Below, one piece after another: positions 1 through 9,035 of a stretch of DNA of 64,000 nucleotides. A model generated the notes under the pieces. It was not told the origin of the DNA, searched no databases, and worked only from the letters and a program-made list of their open reading frames with translations. The translations under genes were made by a program, and so were the position numbers. Numbering within the stretch: position 1 is the stretch's first letter; every line of letters starts with the position of its first letter. This stretch comes from Nocardia neocaledoniensis (GTDB taxonomy: Bacteria; Actinomycetota; Actinomycetes; Mycobacteriales; Mycobacteriaceae). The stretch lies in assembly GCF_003182135.1 (NCBI RefSeq), contig NZ_QGTL01000018.1, positions 62,001 to 126,000 on the forward strand, written 5' to 3'.

Positions 1-1045
1 CGGTGGGGGTGTCGGCGCTCGGCTTCGGGGCGGCGGGCCGGTCGGCCGTGCCGGTCGGGGTCGGTGCGCCGTTGCTCGGGGCGGGGGCGTCTTCCGTCGT
101 CGATGCCGCCACGTCGGTGGCCGAGCCCGGAACCGTCGTGCCGGTGCCGGCGGTCGCGGCTGGAGCAGCCGGGAAGTCGCCGGTGGCCGGGGCGTTCGTG
201 GCGGGGATGTCGCCGGTGGCCGGGGCGGTGGCCTTGGTGTCGGCCTCCGAGTCGGCGATGGGGTTGCCGTCGTTGTCGACCCGGCGGGTGTTCGGCGCAG
301 AGAGGCGCGGCGGCGGGGTCTTGCCGTTGGCGGCGGGCTGCGGCGCCTGCTCGGTCTTCTGCGACTCCGCGTAATCGTCGAGCTGGACGGCGGAGGTCTC
401 GGCGGTGACGGGGTCGTCGTAGGGGTCGGCGAAGTTGGCCGAAACCGGCTGCATGAACACCGGTTTCAGTGCGCTGGGCGGTTGCTGCCACGGGCCGAAC
501 CACGCGGCGTTGGCATCCACCGGGCTATCCGGAAATTCATGATCCGCGTCGTCGAAGGCGTCGAAGTCGGCGGCGGGCAGGGCGTCGATCCGGACCGCGT
601 CGGCCTGCAGAGCGGGCTGTTCCTCGGGTAGCGGGCCGTCGAAGAGGGCCTGCAGGTTCTGGCGCAGCAGCGCCAGCTCGGCGCGCAGGGCCGCGATCTC
701 CGAGGCGTCGGCGCCGACCTCGGCGCGCACCCGCGCCTCGACACCCATCTCGTATTCGCGCCGCGCGTTGATCTCGCGCTCGAGCTGCAACTCGTACACC
801 GTCTGGAGATCGCGCGCCTTGGCCTGGTCGACCGCTGCTTCCTTGCGGTACCTGGTGGCCGCGAGCGCGCCGATCACGGCTGCCCACAGCGCCGCTACCA
901 GGCCCACGCGTACGTATTGGACGTTCTCGCTGAAGATCAGGAAAACGCTTGCTGTCAGACCGAGCAGGATGAGCACGCCGATGAAGAGCTTTCCCGCGTC
1001 GTCCCGCCGTCGACGGGGCGTTGAGCTACGGGAGGGTGAAACCAT
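1..1045 (-). CDS. DUF6779-type membrane protein, partial (C-terminus off window)
   Basis: This leftward gene starts with ATG at 1045 and runs off the left edge, so the C-terminus is missing. The product has a short basic N-terminus followed by two closely spaced membrane segments (about residues 19-37 and 45-60), then a charged coiled-coil-like stretch rich in Glu/Arg/Ala, then a long Pro/Ala/Thr-rich low-complexity tail with repeated PATGD motifs. Position and architecture match M. tuberculosis Rv3604c, the membrane protein downstream of the folate operon and a DUF3180 gene. No catalytic motif is visible. It is probably a wall- or division-associated membrane protein, but its function is unknown. 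Confidence 0.75.
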   Translation of the reverse strand, partial: MVSPSRSSTPRRRRDDAGKLFIGVLILLGLTASVFLIFSENVQYVRVGLVAALWAAVIGALAATRYRKEAAVDQAKARDLQTVYELQLEREINARREYEMGVEARVRAEVGADASEIAALRAELALLRQNLQALFDGPLPEEQPALQADAVRIDALPAADFDAFDDADHEFPDSPVDANAAWFGPWQQPPSALKPVFMQPVSANFADPYDDPVTAETSAVQLDDYAESQKTEQAPQPAANGKTPPPRLSAPNTRRVDNDGNPIADSEADTKATAPATGDIPATNAPATGDFPAAPAATAGTGTTVPGSATDVAASTTEDAPAPSNGAPTPTGTADRPAAPKPSADTPT

Positions 1046-1113
1046 GTGGGCCAGGGTAGCCGGAAACTGCTGGTCGGCCCACCAAAGATCGCGGTGATTC
1101 CATTCGCAAATTG

Positions 1114-1587
1114 CTAGGTGGTAGCGGGCTCGTCCGGCGGTTCCTCCGGCGCGCGACAGCAGTACTCCAACCACAATGCCGCAGCAACCAGGGCAGAACC
1201 GGCGAACATGCCGACCACGGCGCCCGGCGAATCGGCGGCGGCCGCCGTCAGCGTGCCGCGCTGTGGGAATACCCACAGCAGGAATCCCAGCCACACGCCG
1301 GCGGCCAGCGAACCGACCTGCAGCGAGGCCTTGGCCAGCGCGACCGTGCGCGCCACATTGATCGGATGCAGTTCCTTCGGGCCGTCGCCGATCTTCTCCT
1401 CGGCGATCTTGGCCTTGATGACGAACCCGAGCGCCGCCTCGATCGCGGCGACCGGCAGCAGCGAGGCGCCCGCCGCCACCGAGATGGACGGGAACGTCGA
1501 ATACGCGAAACGGGTGCCGATCCACGCGATCGCGGCGGCCACCACGACGTTCAGCGCGAGGTCGAGGACCCGGGTCGGCTTCAGCAC
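1114..1587 (-). CDS. DUF3180 family membrane protein
   Basis: The product is a 157-residue integral membrane protein with four predicted helices (about residues 10-27, 36-55, 87-107 and 119-141), the usual size and topology of DUF3180 (Rv3605c in M. tuberculosis). The GTG start at 1587 is chosen because it overlaps the folK stop in a GTGCTGA junction, implying translational coupling. It follows folK in essentially all Mycobacteriales. The biochemical role is not known, and the link to folate synthesis is positional only. Confidence 0.85.
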   Translation of the reverse strand: MLKPTRVLDLALNVVVAAAIAWIGTRFAYSTFPSISVAAGASLLPVAAIEAALGFVIKAKIAEEKIGDGPKELHPINVARTVALAKASLQVGSLAAGVWLGFLLWVFPQRGTLTAAAADSPGAVVGMFAGSALVAAALWLEYCCRAPEEPPDEPATT

Positions 1588-2108
1588 GGGCGGGCGCTCT
1601 CGTCGCGCAGCACGAGGTCGGTGCGCACAACCCCGGCGCGCTCGGCCGGATCGAGACCGGCGAGCAGGTCGGCGATCAGGACATCGTTCAGCACCGCCGA
1701 CGGCTCCACATCGAGCCAAGGGACCAGCACGAAGGCCCGGTTGTTGGCCTGCGGATGCGGCAGGATCAGCGCGGGGTCGCTGTCGCGGACGATGGCGGCG
1801 CCGCTCGCATCGGTGCAGCTCACCACGTCGACGTCGAGGGTGCGCGCGCCCCAGCGCACCTCGCGGACCCGGCCCGCCGCCTGCTCCAGATCCTGGCCGA
1901 AGCGCAGCCAGGCGTAGTCGTCGAAGGCCGGATCCTCGGCCAGCACAACGGCATTGAGGTAGTCGTCCTGGTCGACGCCGCCCCACGGGGCCGTGGTGTA
2001 CACCGGCGAGACCGCGCACACGCGCTCCCCCAGCGCCTCGACCACGCCGCGCAGGTGCGCGAGGCGGTCGCCGAGGTTGGACCCGATCGACAGCACGGCG
2101 CGACTCAT
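1581..2108 (-). CDS. folK: 2-amino-4-hydroxy-6-hydroxymethyldihydropteridine pyrophosphokinase
   Basis: HPPK transfers pyrophosphate from ATP to 6-hydroxymethyl-7,8-dihydropterin, the step before dihydropteroate synthase in cytosolic folate synthesis. The 175-residue product begins with the family signature SIGSNLGDR and contains the Mg/ATP-binding RTLDVDVV stretch (around residues 89-96) and the [14 protein letters not shown] motif (around 117-130). The ATG at 2108 overlaps the folB stop (ATGA), so its translation is coupled within the folE-folP-folB-folK operon. The length is normal. Confidence 0.96.
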   Translation of the reverse strand: MSRAVLSIGSNLGDRLAHLRGVVEALGERVCAVSPVYTTAPWGGVDQDDYLNAVVLAEDPAFDDYAWLRFGQDLEQAAGRVREVRWGARTLDVDVVSCTDASGAAIVRDSDPALILPHPQANNRAFVLVPWLDVEPSAVLNDVLIADLLAGLDPAERAGVVRTDLVLRDESARPC

Positions 2109-2527
2109 CGACGCGGCCCCGGCTGCACCGTGCGGTAGCGGGTGGCGACCACGCGGACGTCGGCGAAGGTGTGCGGGATCGGCGCCGACGGCTTGTGCAC
2201 CACCACCTCCACCGCCTCGATCCGCGGATCGGCCATCACGTCGTCGGCGATCTCGGAGACCACCGTCTCGATCAGATCGCGCGGCGGACCGGCCACGATG
2301 CGCACCGCGCGCTCGGCGAGCGCGCCGTAGTCGACGGTGTCGGCGAGGTCGTCGGAGGCCGCGGCCGCCGCGAAGTCGACCCAGACCGTCAGATCGACGA
2401 CGAATTCCTGGCCGTCGCGGCGCTCGAAGTCGAAGACGCCGTGCCTGCCGAACACGCGCAGACCGCGCAGTTCGATGCGCGAGGTCGCGGGGCGGCCGGC
2501 GGGCGGGGGCAGCAGCGGTGAGTTCAT
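2105..2527 (-). CDS. folB: dihydroneopterin aldolase
   Basis: FolB converts dihydroneopterin to 6-hydroxymethyl-dihydropterin and glycolaldehyde. The 140-residue protein shows the conserved start of the fold, [15 protein letters not shown] (about 18-32), the [11 protein letters not shown] stretch (35-45) and the C-terminal [15 protein letters not shown] motif carrying the catalytic lysine. About 15 extra N-terminal Pro-rich residues make it slightly longer than usual. Start and stop codons overlap folP and folK by 4 bp each, so it is the middle member of a coupled chain. Confidence 0.95.
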   Translation of the reverse strand: MNSPLLPPPAGRPATSRIELRGLRVFGRHGVFDFERRDGQEFVVDLTVWVDFAAAAASDDLADTVDYGALAERAVRIVAGPPRDLIETVVSEIADDVMADPRIEAVEVVVHKPSAPIPHTFADVRVVATRYRTVQPGPRR

Positions 2528-3393
2528 CGGGAGACTCCTCGGGCGGCGGTGGCGCGGCGCCACGCGTCGACGACGGCGATCGCGTCCAGCGAGGCACGCA
2601 CATCGTGCACCCGCACACCCCACGCGCCGTGCGTCGCCGCCAGCGCGGAGACGGTGGCGGTGGCGGTTTCCCTGCCGTCCGGCGGGCGCGGGCCGGACGC
2701 GTCGGCCAGCAGCGCGCCGAGGAACCGCTTGCGGGAGGCGCCGATCAGGATCGGCAGACCCTCGGTGACCAGCTCGGGCAGCGCGGCGAGCAGTTCCCAG
2801 TTGTGTTCGGCGTTCTTGGCGAAGCCGAGGCCGGGGTCGAGGATCAGGCGTTCCGGCGCGACGCCCGCGGCGACGGCCAGCTCCACCTGGGCGCCGAGCT
2901 CCGCGCGCACCTCGGCGACCACGTCGTCGTAGTGATCGGCCGGGCCGGTGTGCCGGTAGTCGGCGCCTGCCCGCCAGTGCATCAGGATCCACGGCGCGCC
3001 GGACTCGGCCACGACCTTCACCATGTTCGGATCGGCGCGGCCACCGGAGACGTCGTTGATCACCGACACCCCCGCGTCCAGGGCGGCCGCGGCGACCTCG
3101 GCGCGCATGGTGTCGACGCTGGTCGGCACGCCCGCGTCGACCAGCGCGCGGATCACCGGCGCCACCCGGGCGGCCTCGGTGGCGGGGTCGACGCGGTCGG
3201 CGCCCGGCCTGGTCGACTCACCGCCCACATCGACGATGTCGGCGCCCGCCTCGTACAGCGCGATGCCGTGCGCGACGGCCAGCTCGGGATCGAGATAGCG
3301 GCCACCGTCGGAGAACGAATCCCCGGTCACGTTCACCACACCCATGACCACACACGAGCGGCCGTCCCGCGCGGTCACCAGGTGCCGGCTCAT
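2524..3393 (-). CDS. folP: dihydropteroate synthase
   Basis: DHPS condenses hydroxymethyl-dihydropterin pyrophosphate with p-aminobenzoate and is the sulfonamide target. The 289-residue TIM barrel shows [16 protein letters not shown] (about residues 17-32), the pterin-binding [18 protein letters not shown], and the phosphate-binding GASRKRF. The ATG at 3393 overlaps the folE stop (ATGA); a longer reading frame upstream lies inside folE and is ignored. The protein looks full-length and intact. Confidence 0.96.
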   Translation of the reverse strand: MSRHLVTARDGRSCVVMGVVNVTGDSFSDGGRYLDPELAVAHGIALYEAGADIVDVGGESTRPGADRVDPATEAARVAPVIRALVDAGVPTSVDTMRAEVAAAALDAGVSVINDVSGGRADPNMVKVVAESGAPWILMHWRAGADYRHTGPADHYDDVVAEVRAELGAQVELAVAAGVAPERLILDPGLGFAKNAEHNWELLAALPELVTEGLPILIGASRKRFLGALLADASGPRPPDGRETATATVSALAATHGAWGVRVHDVRASLDAIAVVDAWRRATAARGVSR

Positions 3394-4070
3394 TTGCGCA
3401 GGATCAGGTCCAGCGCCTCGGCGCGCGAGGCGGCGTTGGTCTGCAGCAGGCCGCGCACCGCCGAGGTGGTGGTGCTCGCGCCGGGCTTGCGGATGCCGCG
3501 CATGGCCATGCACAGGTGCTCGGCCTCGACGACGACGATCGCGCCGCGCGGATCCAGCCGCCGCATCACGGCGTCGGCGATCTGGCTGGTCAGCCGCTCC
3601 TGCACCTGCGGGCGCTTGGCGTAGAGGTCGACGACGCGGGCCAGCTTGGACAGGCCGGTGACGCGGCCGTGCGTGCCGGGGATGTACCCGACGTGCGCGA
3701 CGCCGTGGAAGGAGACCAGGTGGTGCTCGCAGGTGGAGAACATCGGGATGTCGCGGACCAGCACGAGCTCCTGATGGCCCTCGTCGAAGGTCGTCGCCAG
3801 GACCTCGTCGGGCTCGGTGTAGAGCCCGGCGAACATCTCCCGGTACGCGCGGGCGACCCGGGCCGGGGTGTCGAGCAGGCCGGGGCGGTCCGGGTCCTCG
3901 CCGACGGCGAGCAGCAGTTCCCTGACCGCCGCCTCGGCCCTGGCCTGGTCGAACGGTCGTCCCGTCGCCAGCGCCGTCAGCTCCGCCGGGCTGTTCGCGC
4001 CGAGTTCGCCCGCCGGATCGGCGAGCCGCCCGTTCCGCGCCTGCTCAGCGAGATTCTTGTCGGCCGACAA
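3390..4070 (-). CDS. folE: GTP cyclohydrolase I
   Basis: This enzyme opens GTP to 7,8-dihydroneopterin triphosphate, the first step of folate synthesis. The 226-residue protein has the zinc ligands in [18 protein letters not shown] and the later [12 protein letters not shown], and the substrate motif LTSQIADAV. The first start in frame is TTG at 4070, because an in-frame stop lies just upstream; GGAGG 10 nt before it is a possible ribosome site. The N-terminal ~45 residues are variable and probably disordered. It is the first folate gene after ftsH, across an 88-bp gap. Confidence 0.93.
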   Translation of the reverse strand: MSADKNLAEQARNGRLADPAGELGANSPAELTALATGRPFDQARAEAAVRELLLAVGEDPDRPGLLDTPARVARAYREMFAGLYTEPDEVLATTFDEGHQELVLVRDIPMFSTCEHHLVSFHGVAHVGYIPGTHGRVTGLSKLARVVDLYAKRPQVQERLTSQIADAVMRRLDPRGAIVVVEAEHLCMAMRGIRKPGASTTTSAVRGLLQTNAASRAEALDLILRK

Positions 4071-4158
4071 CTTCTCCGTACCTCCACATCACCGGATGAC
4101 TCCGGCTTTTCTGCCGGTCCTGTCCGGCGTCAGACGGTCGAGCGTAGTCGGCCGTCCG

Positions 4159-6528
4159 TCAGCGACGGCCGTTCGGCCCTTCCCAGTCCTTGTTCTCCGG
4201 CTCGCTGCCGGGCGCTGGTTGCTGCGGCGGCGCGGCGGGCGCCTCGCCCCAGGGCTGGAAGCCGCCGCCGTGGCGCGGCTGCTCCGGCTGAGCCCACGCA
4301 CCGCTATGTCCCTGCGGGGCCTGCGGTGGCTGCTGCGGTTGCTGCTGCTCCTCGCGCGGCGGCCACCCCGGCGCCGACCAGCCGGCCGGTGCGCCGTAGT
4401 CGGGACGCGAACCGTGCGTGCCGCCCTGCCTCGGGAACGCCTGGGTCGGCGCGCCGGACGGCAGCGGGTAACCGCTGGCGGGCGGCGCGGGCTGGCCGTA
4501 CTGTGGCGGCTGCGCCGGGTAGCCGTTGGCGGGTTCGAGCGGCGCGCCCGCCGGGACCGGCGCGGGCGGCACCGGCTGCACCGGCGGCCACGGCTCGCCG
4601 CGCTCGGCGGCCAGCTCGCCCGGCGTCTTCACCGGCGGCTTGTCCGAGGGCAGGCGGTCACCGAAGTCGTTGAACGCGGTGATCCGCGGCCGCTTCTCGA
4701 CACCGGCCAGGATGGTCTCGAGGTCCTTGCGGTGCAGAGTCTCGCGCTCGAGCAGCGCGGTCGCCAGCGCGTCGAGCTGCTCGCGGTACTCGCTCAGGAT
4801 CGACCAGGCCTCGGTATGCGCGGCCTCGATCAGGTTGCGCACCTCCTCGTCGATCTCGCGGGCCACCTCGTGCGAGTAGTCCGACGCGACGCCCATCGAG
4901 CGGCCCAGGAACGGGTCACCCTGCTCCTGGCCGTAGCGGACCGCGCCGAGGCGCGCGCTCATGCCGTACTCGGTGACCATGCCGCGGGCGATCTTGGTGG
5001 CCTGGTCGATATCGGAGGACGCGCCCGTCGTCGGCTCGTGGAACACCAGTTCCTCGGCCGCGCGGCCGCCCATCGCGAACACCAGCCTGGCGATCATCTC
5101 CGACCGGGTCATCAGGCCCTTGTCGTCCTCGGGCACCGTCATGGCGTGGCCGCCGGTGCGGCCGCGGGCCAGGATGGTCACCTTGTAGACGGGCTCGATG
5201 TCGGGCATCGCCCAGGCCGCCAGGGTGTGGCCGCCCTCGTGGTAGGCGGTGATCTTCTTCTCGTGCTCGCTGATGATCCGGCTCTTGCGGCGCGGACCAC
5301 CGATCACGCGGTCGACCGATTCCTCCAGCGATTCACCGGTGATCACCGCGCCGTGCTCACGCGCGGTGAGCAGTGCGGCCTCGTTGATGACGTTGGCCAG
5401 GTCGGCGCCGGACATGCCGACGGTGCGCTTGGCCAGGCCCTCGAGGTCGGCGTCGGGCGCGATCGGCTTGCCCTGCGAGTGGACCCGCAGGATCGCGCGG
5501 CGGCCTGCCAGGTCGGGGTTGCCGACCGGGATCTGCCGGTCGAACCGGCCGGGGCGCAGCAGCGCGGGATCGAGGATGTCGGGGCGGTTGGTCGCCGCGA
5601 TCAGGATGATGCCGGTGCGGTCGCCGAAGCCGTCCATCTCGACGAGCAGCTGGTTCAGCGTCTGCTCGCGCTCGTCGTGGCCGCCGCCGAGGCCCGCGCC
5701 GCGCTGGCGGCCGACCGCGTCGATCTCGTCGACGAAGATGATGCAGGGGCTGTTCTGCTTGGCCTGCTCGAACAGGTCGCGCACGCGGGAGGCGCCGACA
5801 CCGACGAACATCTCGACGAAGTCCGAACCGGAGATGGTGAAGAACGGCACACCGGCCTCACCGGCCACGGCGCGCGCGAGCAGCGTCTTACCGGTGCCGG
5901 GCGGGCCGTAGAGCAGCACGCCCTTCGGGATCTTCGCGCCGAGGGCCTGGTAGCGGGCCGGATTCTGCAGGAAATCCTTGATCTCGTACAGCTCTTCGAC
6001 GGCCTCGTCGGCGCCGGCCACATCGGCGAAGGTGGTCTTGGGCATGTCCTTGGACAGCTGCTTGGCCTTCGACTTGCCGAAGCCCATCATGCCGCCGCGG
6101 CCACCGCCTTGCATCCGCGACATCACGAAGATGAACAGGCCGACCAGCAGCACCATCGGCACGATGAACAGCAGCAGCTGGGACAGCCAGCTCTCCTGCT
6201 TGACGACCGTGTCGTACGGAGCGCCGGACTTCTGCACGGCATCGAGGACCTTGGCCGAGTTCTCACCGCCGCCCGGATACTTGGCGACGATCTTGCTGTT
6301 GTTGTTCGTCGCCTCGTTGCCATTGTTCAGCTCGACGCGGAGCTGCTGCTCCTTGTCGTCGATCTGCACGTTCTTGACGTTGGCTTTGTCTTCCAGCTGG
6401 CTGAGCGCCACGGAAGTGTCGACACTCTCCCAGCCGCGCGTGTCATCGCTGAGAAAGCTGAACAGCCAGATCATGAGCATGATGCCCGAGATGATCGCCA
6501 AAGTGCGAAACACTGTCTTGCGGTTCAT
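4159..6528 (-). CDS. ftsH: ATP-dependent zinc metalloprotease FtsH
   Basis: FtsH is a membrane-anchored AAA+ protease that degrades misfolded and regulatory proteins. The 789-residue protein has an N-terminal membrane helix (about 8-27), an extracytoplasmic domain, a second helix (about 115-137), then the AAA module with Walker A GPPGTGKT, Walker [12 protein letters not shown] and the second region of homology, and an M41 domain with zinc site HEGGH (the actinobacterial form of HEAGH). The last ~150 residues are a Pro/Gln/Gly-rich tail, typical of mycobacteria and Nocardia. It heads the folate cluster, and the start ATG at 6528 is clear. Confidence 0.97.
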   Translation of the reverse strand: MNRKTVFRTLAIISGIMLMIWLFSFLSDDTRGWESVDTSVALSQLEDKANVKNVQIDDKEQQLRVELNNGNEATNNNSKIVAKYPGGGENSAKVLDAVQKSGAPYDTVVKQESWLSQLLLFIVPMVLLVGLFIFVMSRMQGGGRGGMMGFGKSKAKQLSKDMPKTTFADVAGADEAVEELYEIKDFLQNPARYQALGAKIPKGVLLYGPPGTGKTLLARAVAGEAGVPFFTISGSDFVEMFVGVGASRVRDLFEQAKQNSPCIIFVDEIDAVGRQRGAGLGGGHDEREQTLNQLLVEMDGFGDRTGIILIAATNRPDILDPALLRPGRFDRQIPVGNPDLAGRRAILRVHSQGKPIAPDADLEGLAKRTVGMSGADLANVINEAALLTAREHGAVITGESLEESVDRVIGGPRRKSRIISEHEKKITAYHEGGHTLAAWAMPDIEPVYKVTILARGRTGGHAMTVPEDDKGLMTRSEMIARLVFAMGGRAAEELVFHEPTTGASSDIDQATKIARGMVTEYGMSARLGAVRYGQEQGDPFLGRSMGVASDYSHEVAREIDEEVRNLIEAAHTEAWSILSEYREQLDALATALLERETLHRKDLETILAGVEKRPRITAFNDFGDRLPSDKPPVKTPGELAAERGEPWPPVQPVPPAPVPAGAPLEPANGYPAQPPQYGQPAPPASGYPLPSGAPTQAFPRQGGTHGSRPDYGAPAGWSAPGWPPREEQQQPQQPPQAPQGHSGAWAQPEQPRHGGGFQPWGEAPAAPPQQPAPGSEPENKDWEGPNGRR

Positions 6529-6804
6529 AGAGCGTCGGCCGGACGGCCCAGTCCTTTCCGGTTATTTCTCCGGGTGTGCCTAGCGAAGCGTCGAGATCGG
6601 CGGGTTTCGGATGCGGACATGCCACGTTACCGCGTACGGTCTAGTTCGATACATCGCGCAGTTCGGCTGCTGGTGCAGTTGCACTGGTAAACGCTCGAGG
6701 CACGAGGGAGGTTCCCGAATACCTCGGACGTGTTGTTGCAAGTGGCCACAATCATGTCATGCCCGCCATATCGTGGGCGACGACACAACTACAGCGCAGG
6801 GGGT

Positions 6805-7740
6805 ATGGACATCGTCGAGCTACGCACACCCACAGCGATTCTGCGCCACGGACGTGGACGGCTCACCGTTCTCCGCCCTGGTACCGACGGCGAGCGGGTA
6901 CTCGATGTTCCCATCGCCGACCTGCTCAAGGTGCGGCTGAACCGCCGCGCCGACGACGCGGTGGTGATCGAGATCTACCTGCGGTATCCCACCCCGGTGC
7001 TCACCGGCGTGCCCGCCGACCGCACCCCGCTTCCGGTGCTCATCGCCGAGCACGACGTGCCCGCCGCGCTGGGCATCGTCGACCGCATCAACGACCAGAT
7101 CATGGCGACCAAGCGCATCGACGTGGCCGCGCCCGATCTCACCCCGCCCCCGCCGGAGTGGGGCAAGTCGGGACCGACCAGGGCCGATGTCGAGCGCGCG
7201 GTGCGCAGGATGGCGCCGCGCAAGGAGTCGCGCGCCGCGGTCAACGCGCTGAACAGGTACGTCACGCCTGACGAGTACGTGCTCGAGACCGCGATCGCCG
7301 TGGCGGCGCCGCCCGCTGGCAACGGCACCGGACTGCTGGCCGCGACGACGACGCGCCTGCTGTTCATCGCCATCGGCGGTGAGCGCTACGCGCACGAACT
7401 GCCCGTGCCCGCCATTCTGGGCGCGCGCACCGTCGAGGGCTCGCGGTCGGCGCCCGGCGAGATCGACACCAGGCACGGCGGCGGCTCGGGAATGGACGTG
7501 AGCGACGGCAATCGCACGCTGCACTTCGCGGGCGTTGACCGGGCCGACACCGAGCGGGTGACCTGCGCGGTCAACTTCGCGGTGCGCAGGCAGGCCGCCG
7601 ACGGCGCGGCAGGCCCGGCCGACCCGGGCGTCTCCCAGCTCTACGCGGAGTGGGAACTGCTGGTGGAACGCCACTCGCTCGGCATGGTCGACGACACCCA
7701 GTTCCAGCGCTACGGCCGCGGCATCCTGCGCAGCCTGTAG
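6805..7740 (+). CDS. hypothetical protein with PH-like and SHOCT-like regions
   Basis: The gene encodes 311 residues from the ATG at 6805, which follows a GGGGG run; an upstream in-frame ATG at 6730 is less likely. The N-terminal ~110 residues (MDIVELRTPTAIL onward) are beta-rich and contain no catalytic motif. The middle region (VLETAIAVAAPPAGNGTGLLAATTTRLLF) resembles bacterial PH-like domains, in which an 'ATTTRLLF' strand is common. The last ~35 residues (YAEWELLVERHSLGMVDDTQF) look like a SHOCT-type short C-terminal helix pair. No transmembrane segment or signal peptide is seen. It is divergent from ftsH, and its function is unknown. Confidence 0.75.
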   Translation: MDIVELRTPTAILRHGRGRLTVLRPGTDGERVLDVPIADLLKVRLNRRADDAVVIEIYLRYPTPVLTGVPADRTPLPVLIAEHDVPAALGIVDRINDQIMATKRIDVAAPDLTPPPPEWGKSGPTRADVERAVRRMAPRKESRAAVNALNRYVTPDEYVLETAIAVAAPPAGNGTGLLAATTTRLLFIAIGGERYAHELPVPAILGARTVEGSRSAPGEIDTRHGGGSGMDVSDGNRTLHFAGVDRADTERVTCAVNFAVRRQAADGAAGPADPGVSQLYAEWELLVERHSLGMVDDTQFQRYGRGILRSL

Positions 7741-7748
7741 CCACCAGG

Positions 7749-7778
7749 CCGAGCCGAACTGAGGTCAGTTCGGCTCGG
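7749..7778. terminator. bidirectional terminator between convergent genes
   Basis: A perfect 14-bp inverted repeat, CCGAGCCGAACTGA and its complement, is separated by only GG. It lies between the stop of the rightward hypothetical gene (7740) and the convergent DUF1266 gene, whose stop codon is inside the right arm. It has no U-tract, as is usual for actinobacterial terminators. Confidence 0.7.
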
Positions 7779-8622
7779 TCACCTCGGTCTCCGTCTTCTG
7801 CTCGGGCTCGTTGAGCTCGATCCGGCGCCACGGGCTGGTCGGGCGGGTCCACAGGCGCAGCAGTTCCATGCGGCGGTCGACGCCGCCGTTCTTCAGTTCG
7901 GCCAGGTCCTCGGTGGCCTGCCAGTAGGTCCAGCCGGCCAGGTAGGCGTCGCCGAACTGCCGCCAGTTGCGGTAGCGGCGCTGAGCGGGCGGTAGCGCGC
8001 GCATGACGTACTCCCAGGCCACGTCGGCCTCGAGGTAGCCGGCGGTGAACGCCATCCGCGCGACCGCGACGACGCGGGCGAGGTCCCAGGCGTGGATGTC
8101 GTTGGGCAGCGGACGGGCCAGGTGCTCGGTGAACCCGATCTTGATGGCCTGCGCCCAGATGTCGTAGTCGCGGACCAGCGCCTCCGGGTTGTCCATCCCC
8201 CGAAACGAACCGACCTGCCGCAGGAAGGCACGGTGCCGGTCGGCGCGTTCGCCGAAGCGGTCGCGTTCGCTGGCGTTGATGGAGGCCATCACCAGCGGGT
8301 GCACCAGCGCGTAGAGCGGGGCGTGCATGCCCTCGAGCAGCTGTTCCATCGACGCGCGCGCCTCGGTGCCGTCGGTGATGCCCCACGCGCCGGTCAGCGT
8401 GTCGATGGCCAGCTCACGGCGGTCGCCGAGCGGATGCTCGCGTTCGGGACCGAGCAGCATGGCGTCGTGGAAGGCGTCCCAGCGCGTGGAGTAGAAGGCG
8501 CCCAGCGCCAGCGCGCGCAGCTCGTCGTCGCTCACGCCGGCGCCGGACCAGTGGTCTTCCTCGCGCTCGTCTAGTTCCGGATACGGAAAGGTGGTCAGCG
8601 CTGGTACTCCCCTGGCAGGCAT
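7765..8622 (-). CDS. DUF1266 domain-containing protein
   Basis: The 285-residue protein contains the DUF1266 pattern: an AWGI-type motif in the N-terminal third (TGAWGITDG), a central DYDIWAQAIKIGF-like segment, and the strongly conserved AWDLARVVAVARMAFTAGYL followed by AWEYV and a WRQFGDAYLAGWTYW block. The family (E. coli YbeU/YbeR relatives) has no established biochemical activity. The start ATG at 8622 is supported by a TAGACT -10-like hexamer at 8630-8635 (minus strand) 7 nt upstream, which implies a leaderless mRNA. It is divergent from the DUF2277 gene. Confidence 0.8.
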   Translation of the reverse strand: MPARGVPALTTFPYPELDEREEDHWSGAGVSDDELRALALGAFYSTRWDAFHDAMLLGPEREHPLGDRRELAIDTLTGAWGITDGTEARASMEQLLEGMHAPLYALVHPLVMASINASERDRFGERADRHRAFLRQVGSFRGMDNPEALVRDYDIWAQAIKIGFTEHLARPLPNDIHAWDLARVVAVARMAFTAGYLEADVAWEYVMRALPPAQRRYRNWRQFGDAYLAGWTYWQATEDLAELKNGGVDRRMELLRLWTRPTSPWRRIELNEPEQKTETEVTEPN

Positions 8623-8655
8623 GGGGCCGAGTCTAGTGCCGCGGATGCCTCGCGT

Positions 8656-8672
8656 GACCTGTCACACAGGTC
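8656..8672. promoter_or_regulatory. inverted repeat in divergent promoter (possible operator)
   Basis: A perfect 7-bp inverted repeat, GACCTGT-CAC-ACAGGTC, lies between the divergent DUF1266 and DUF2277 genes. It directly abuts the predicted -10 hexamer TATGGT (8673-8678) of the DUF2277 gene and sits 21 bp upstream of the DUF1266 -10. It is a plausible dimer-binding operator; the regulator is unknown. Confidence 0.4.
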
Positions 8673-8684
8673 TATGGTTCTGAC

Positions 8685-8957
8685 ATGTGTAGAAATATCA
8701 CCGTCTTGCGTGGTCTGGAGCCTGCCGCCACCGAGCAGGAGATCTACGCTGCCGCCTTGCAATATGTGCGCAAAGTCGGCGGCATCTCCGGGCTGAGCAG
8801 CACCACCAAGCCCGCCGTCGACAAGGCCGTCGCCGCCATCGCCGCGGCCACGACCACACTGCTCGCCGAACTCCCCGATCGCCGGGTGCCGCCGCCCACC
8901 GAGCCGCCGCTGCGCCGGATCGCTGCCAGGGACGCCGCGGCGCAAGAAGCCGGATAG
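8685..8957 (+). CDS. DUF2277 family small protein
   Basis: The 90-residue protein starts MCRNITVLRGLEPAATEQEI and continues AALQYVRKVGGISGLS, the hallmark of the DUF2277 family (normally 80-90 residues). The extreme N-terminal Cys-Arg-Asn and the YVRK-GG block are the conserved parts; the tail is Pro/Arg-rich. There is no Shine-Dalgarno sequence, but TATGGT lies 6 nt before the ATG, suggesting leaderless translation. The function is not established. Confidence 0.85.
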   Translation: MCRNITVLRGLEPAATEQEIYAAALQYVRKVGGISGLSSTTKPAVDKAVAAIAAATTTLLAELPDRRVPPPTEPPLRRIAARDAAAQEAG

Positions 8958-9035
8958 ATCCCGGTCGGTCGGGTCCGTTTTGTGCCACGCTGTAGTTGGG
9001 TGAACTGAAGCACACAACGCAGTGGGAGCACACCA

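Noticed and set aside
5200-5260. FtsH zinc motif HEGGH instead of HEAGH as a defect
   Set aside because: Actinobacterial FtsH proteins normally read HEGGH; the metal ligands are intact.
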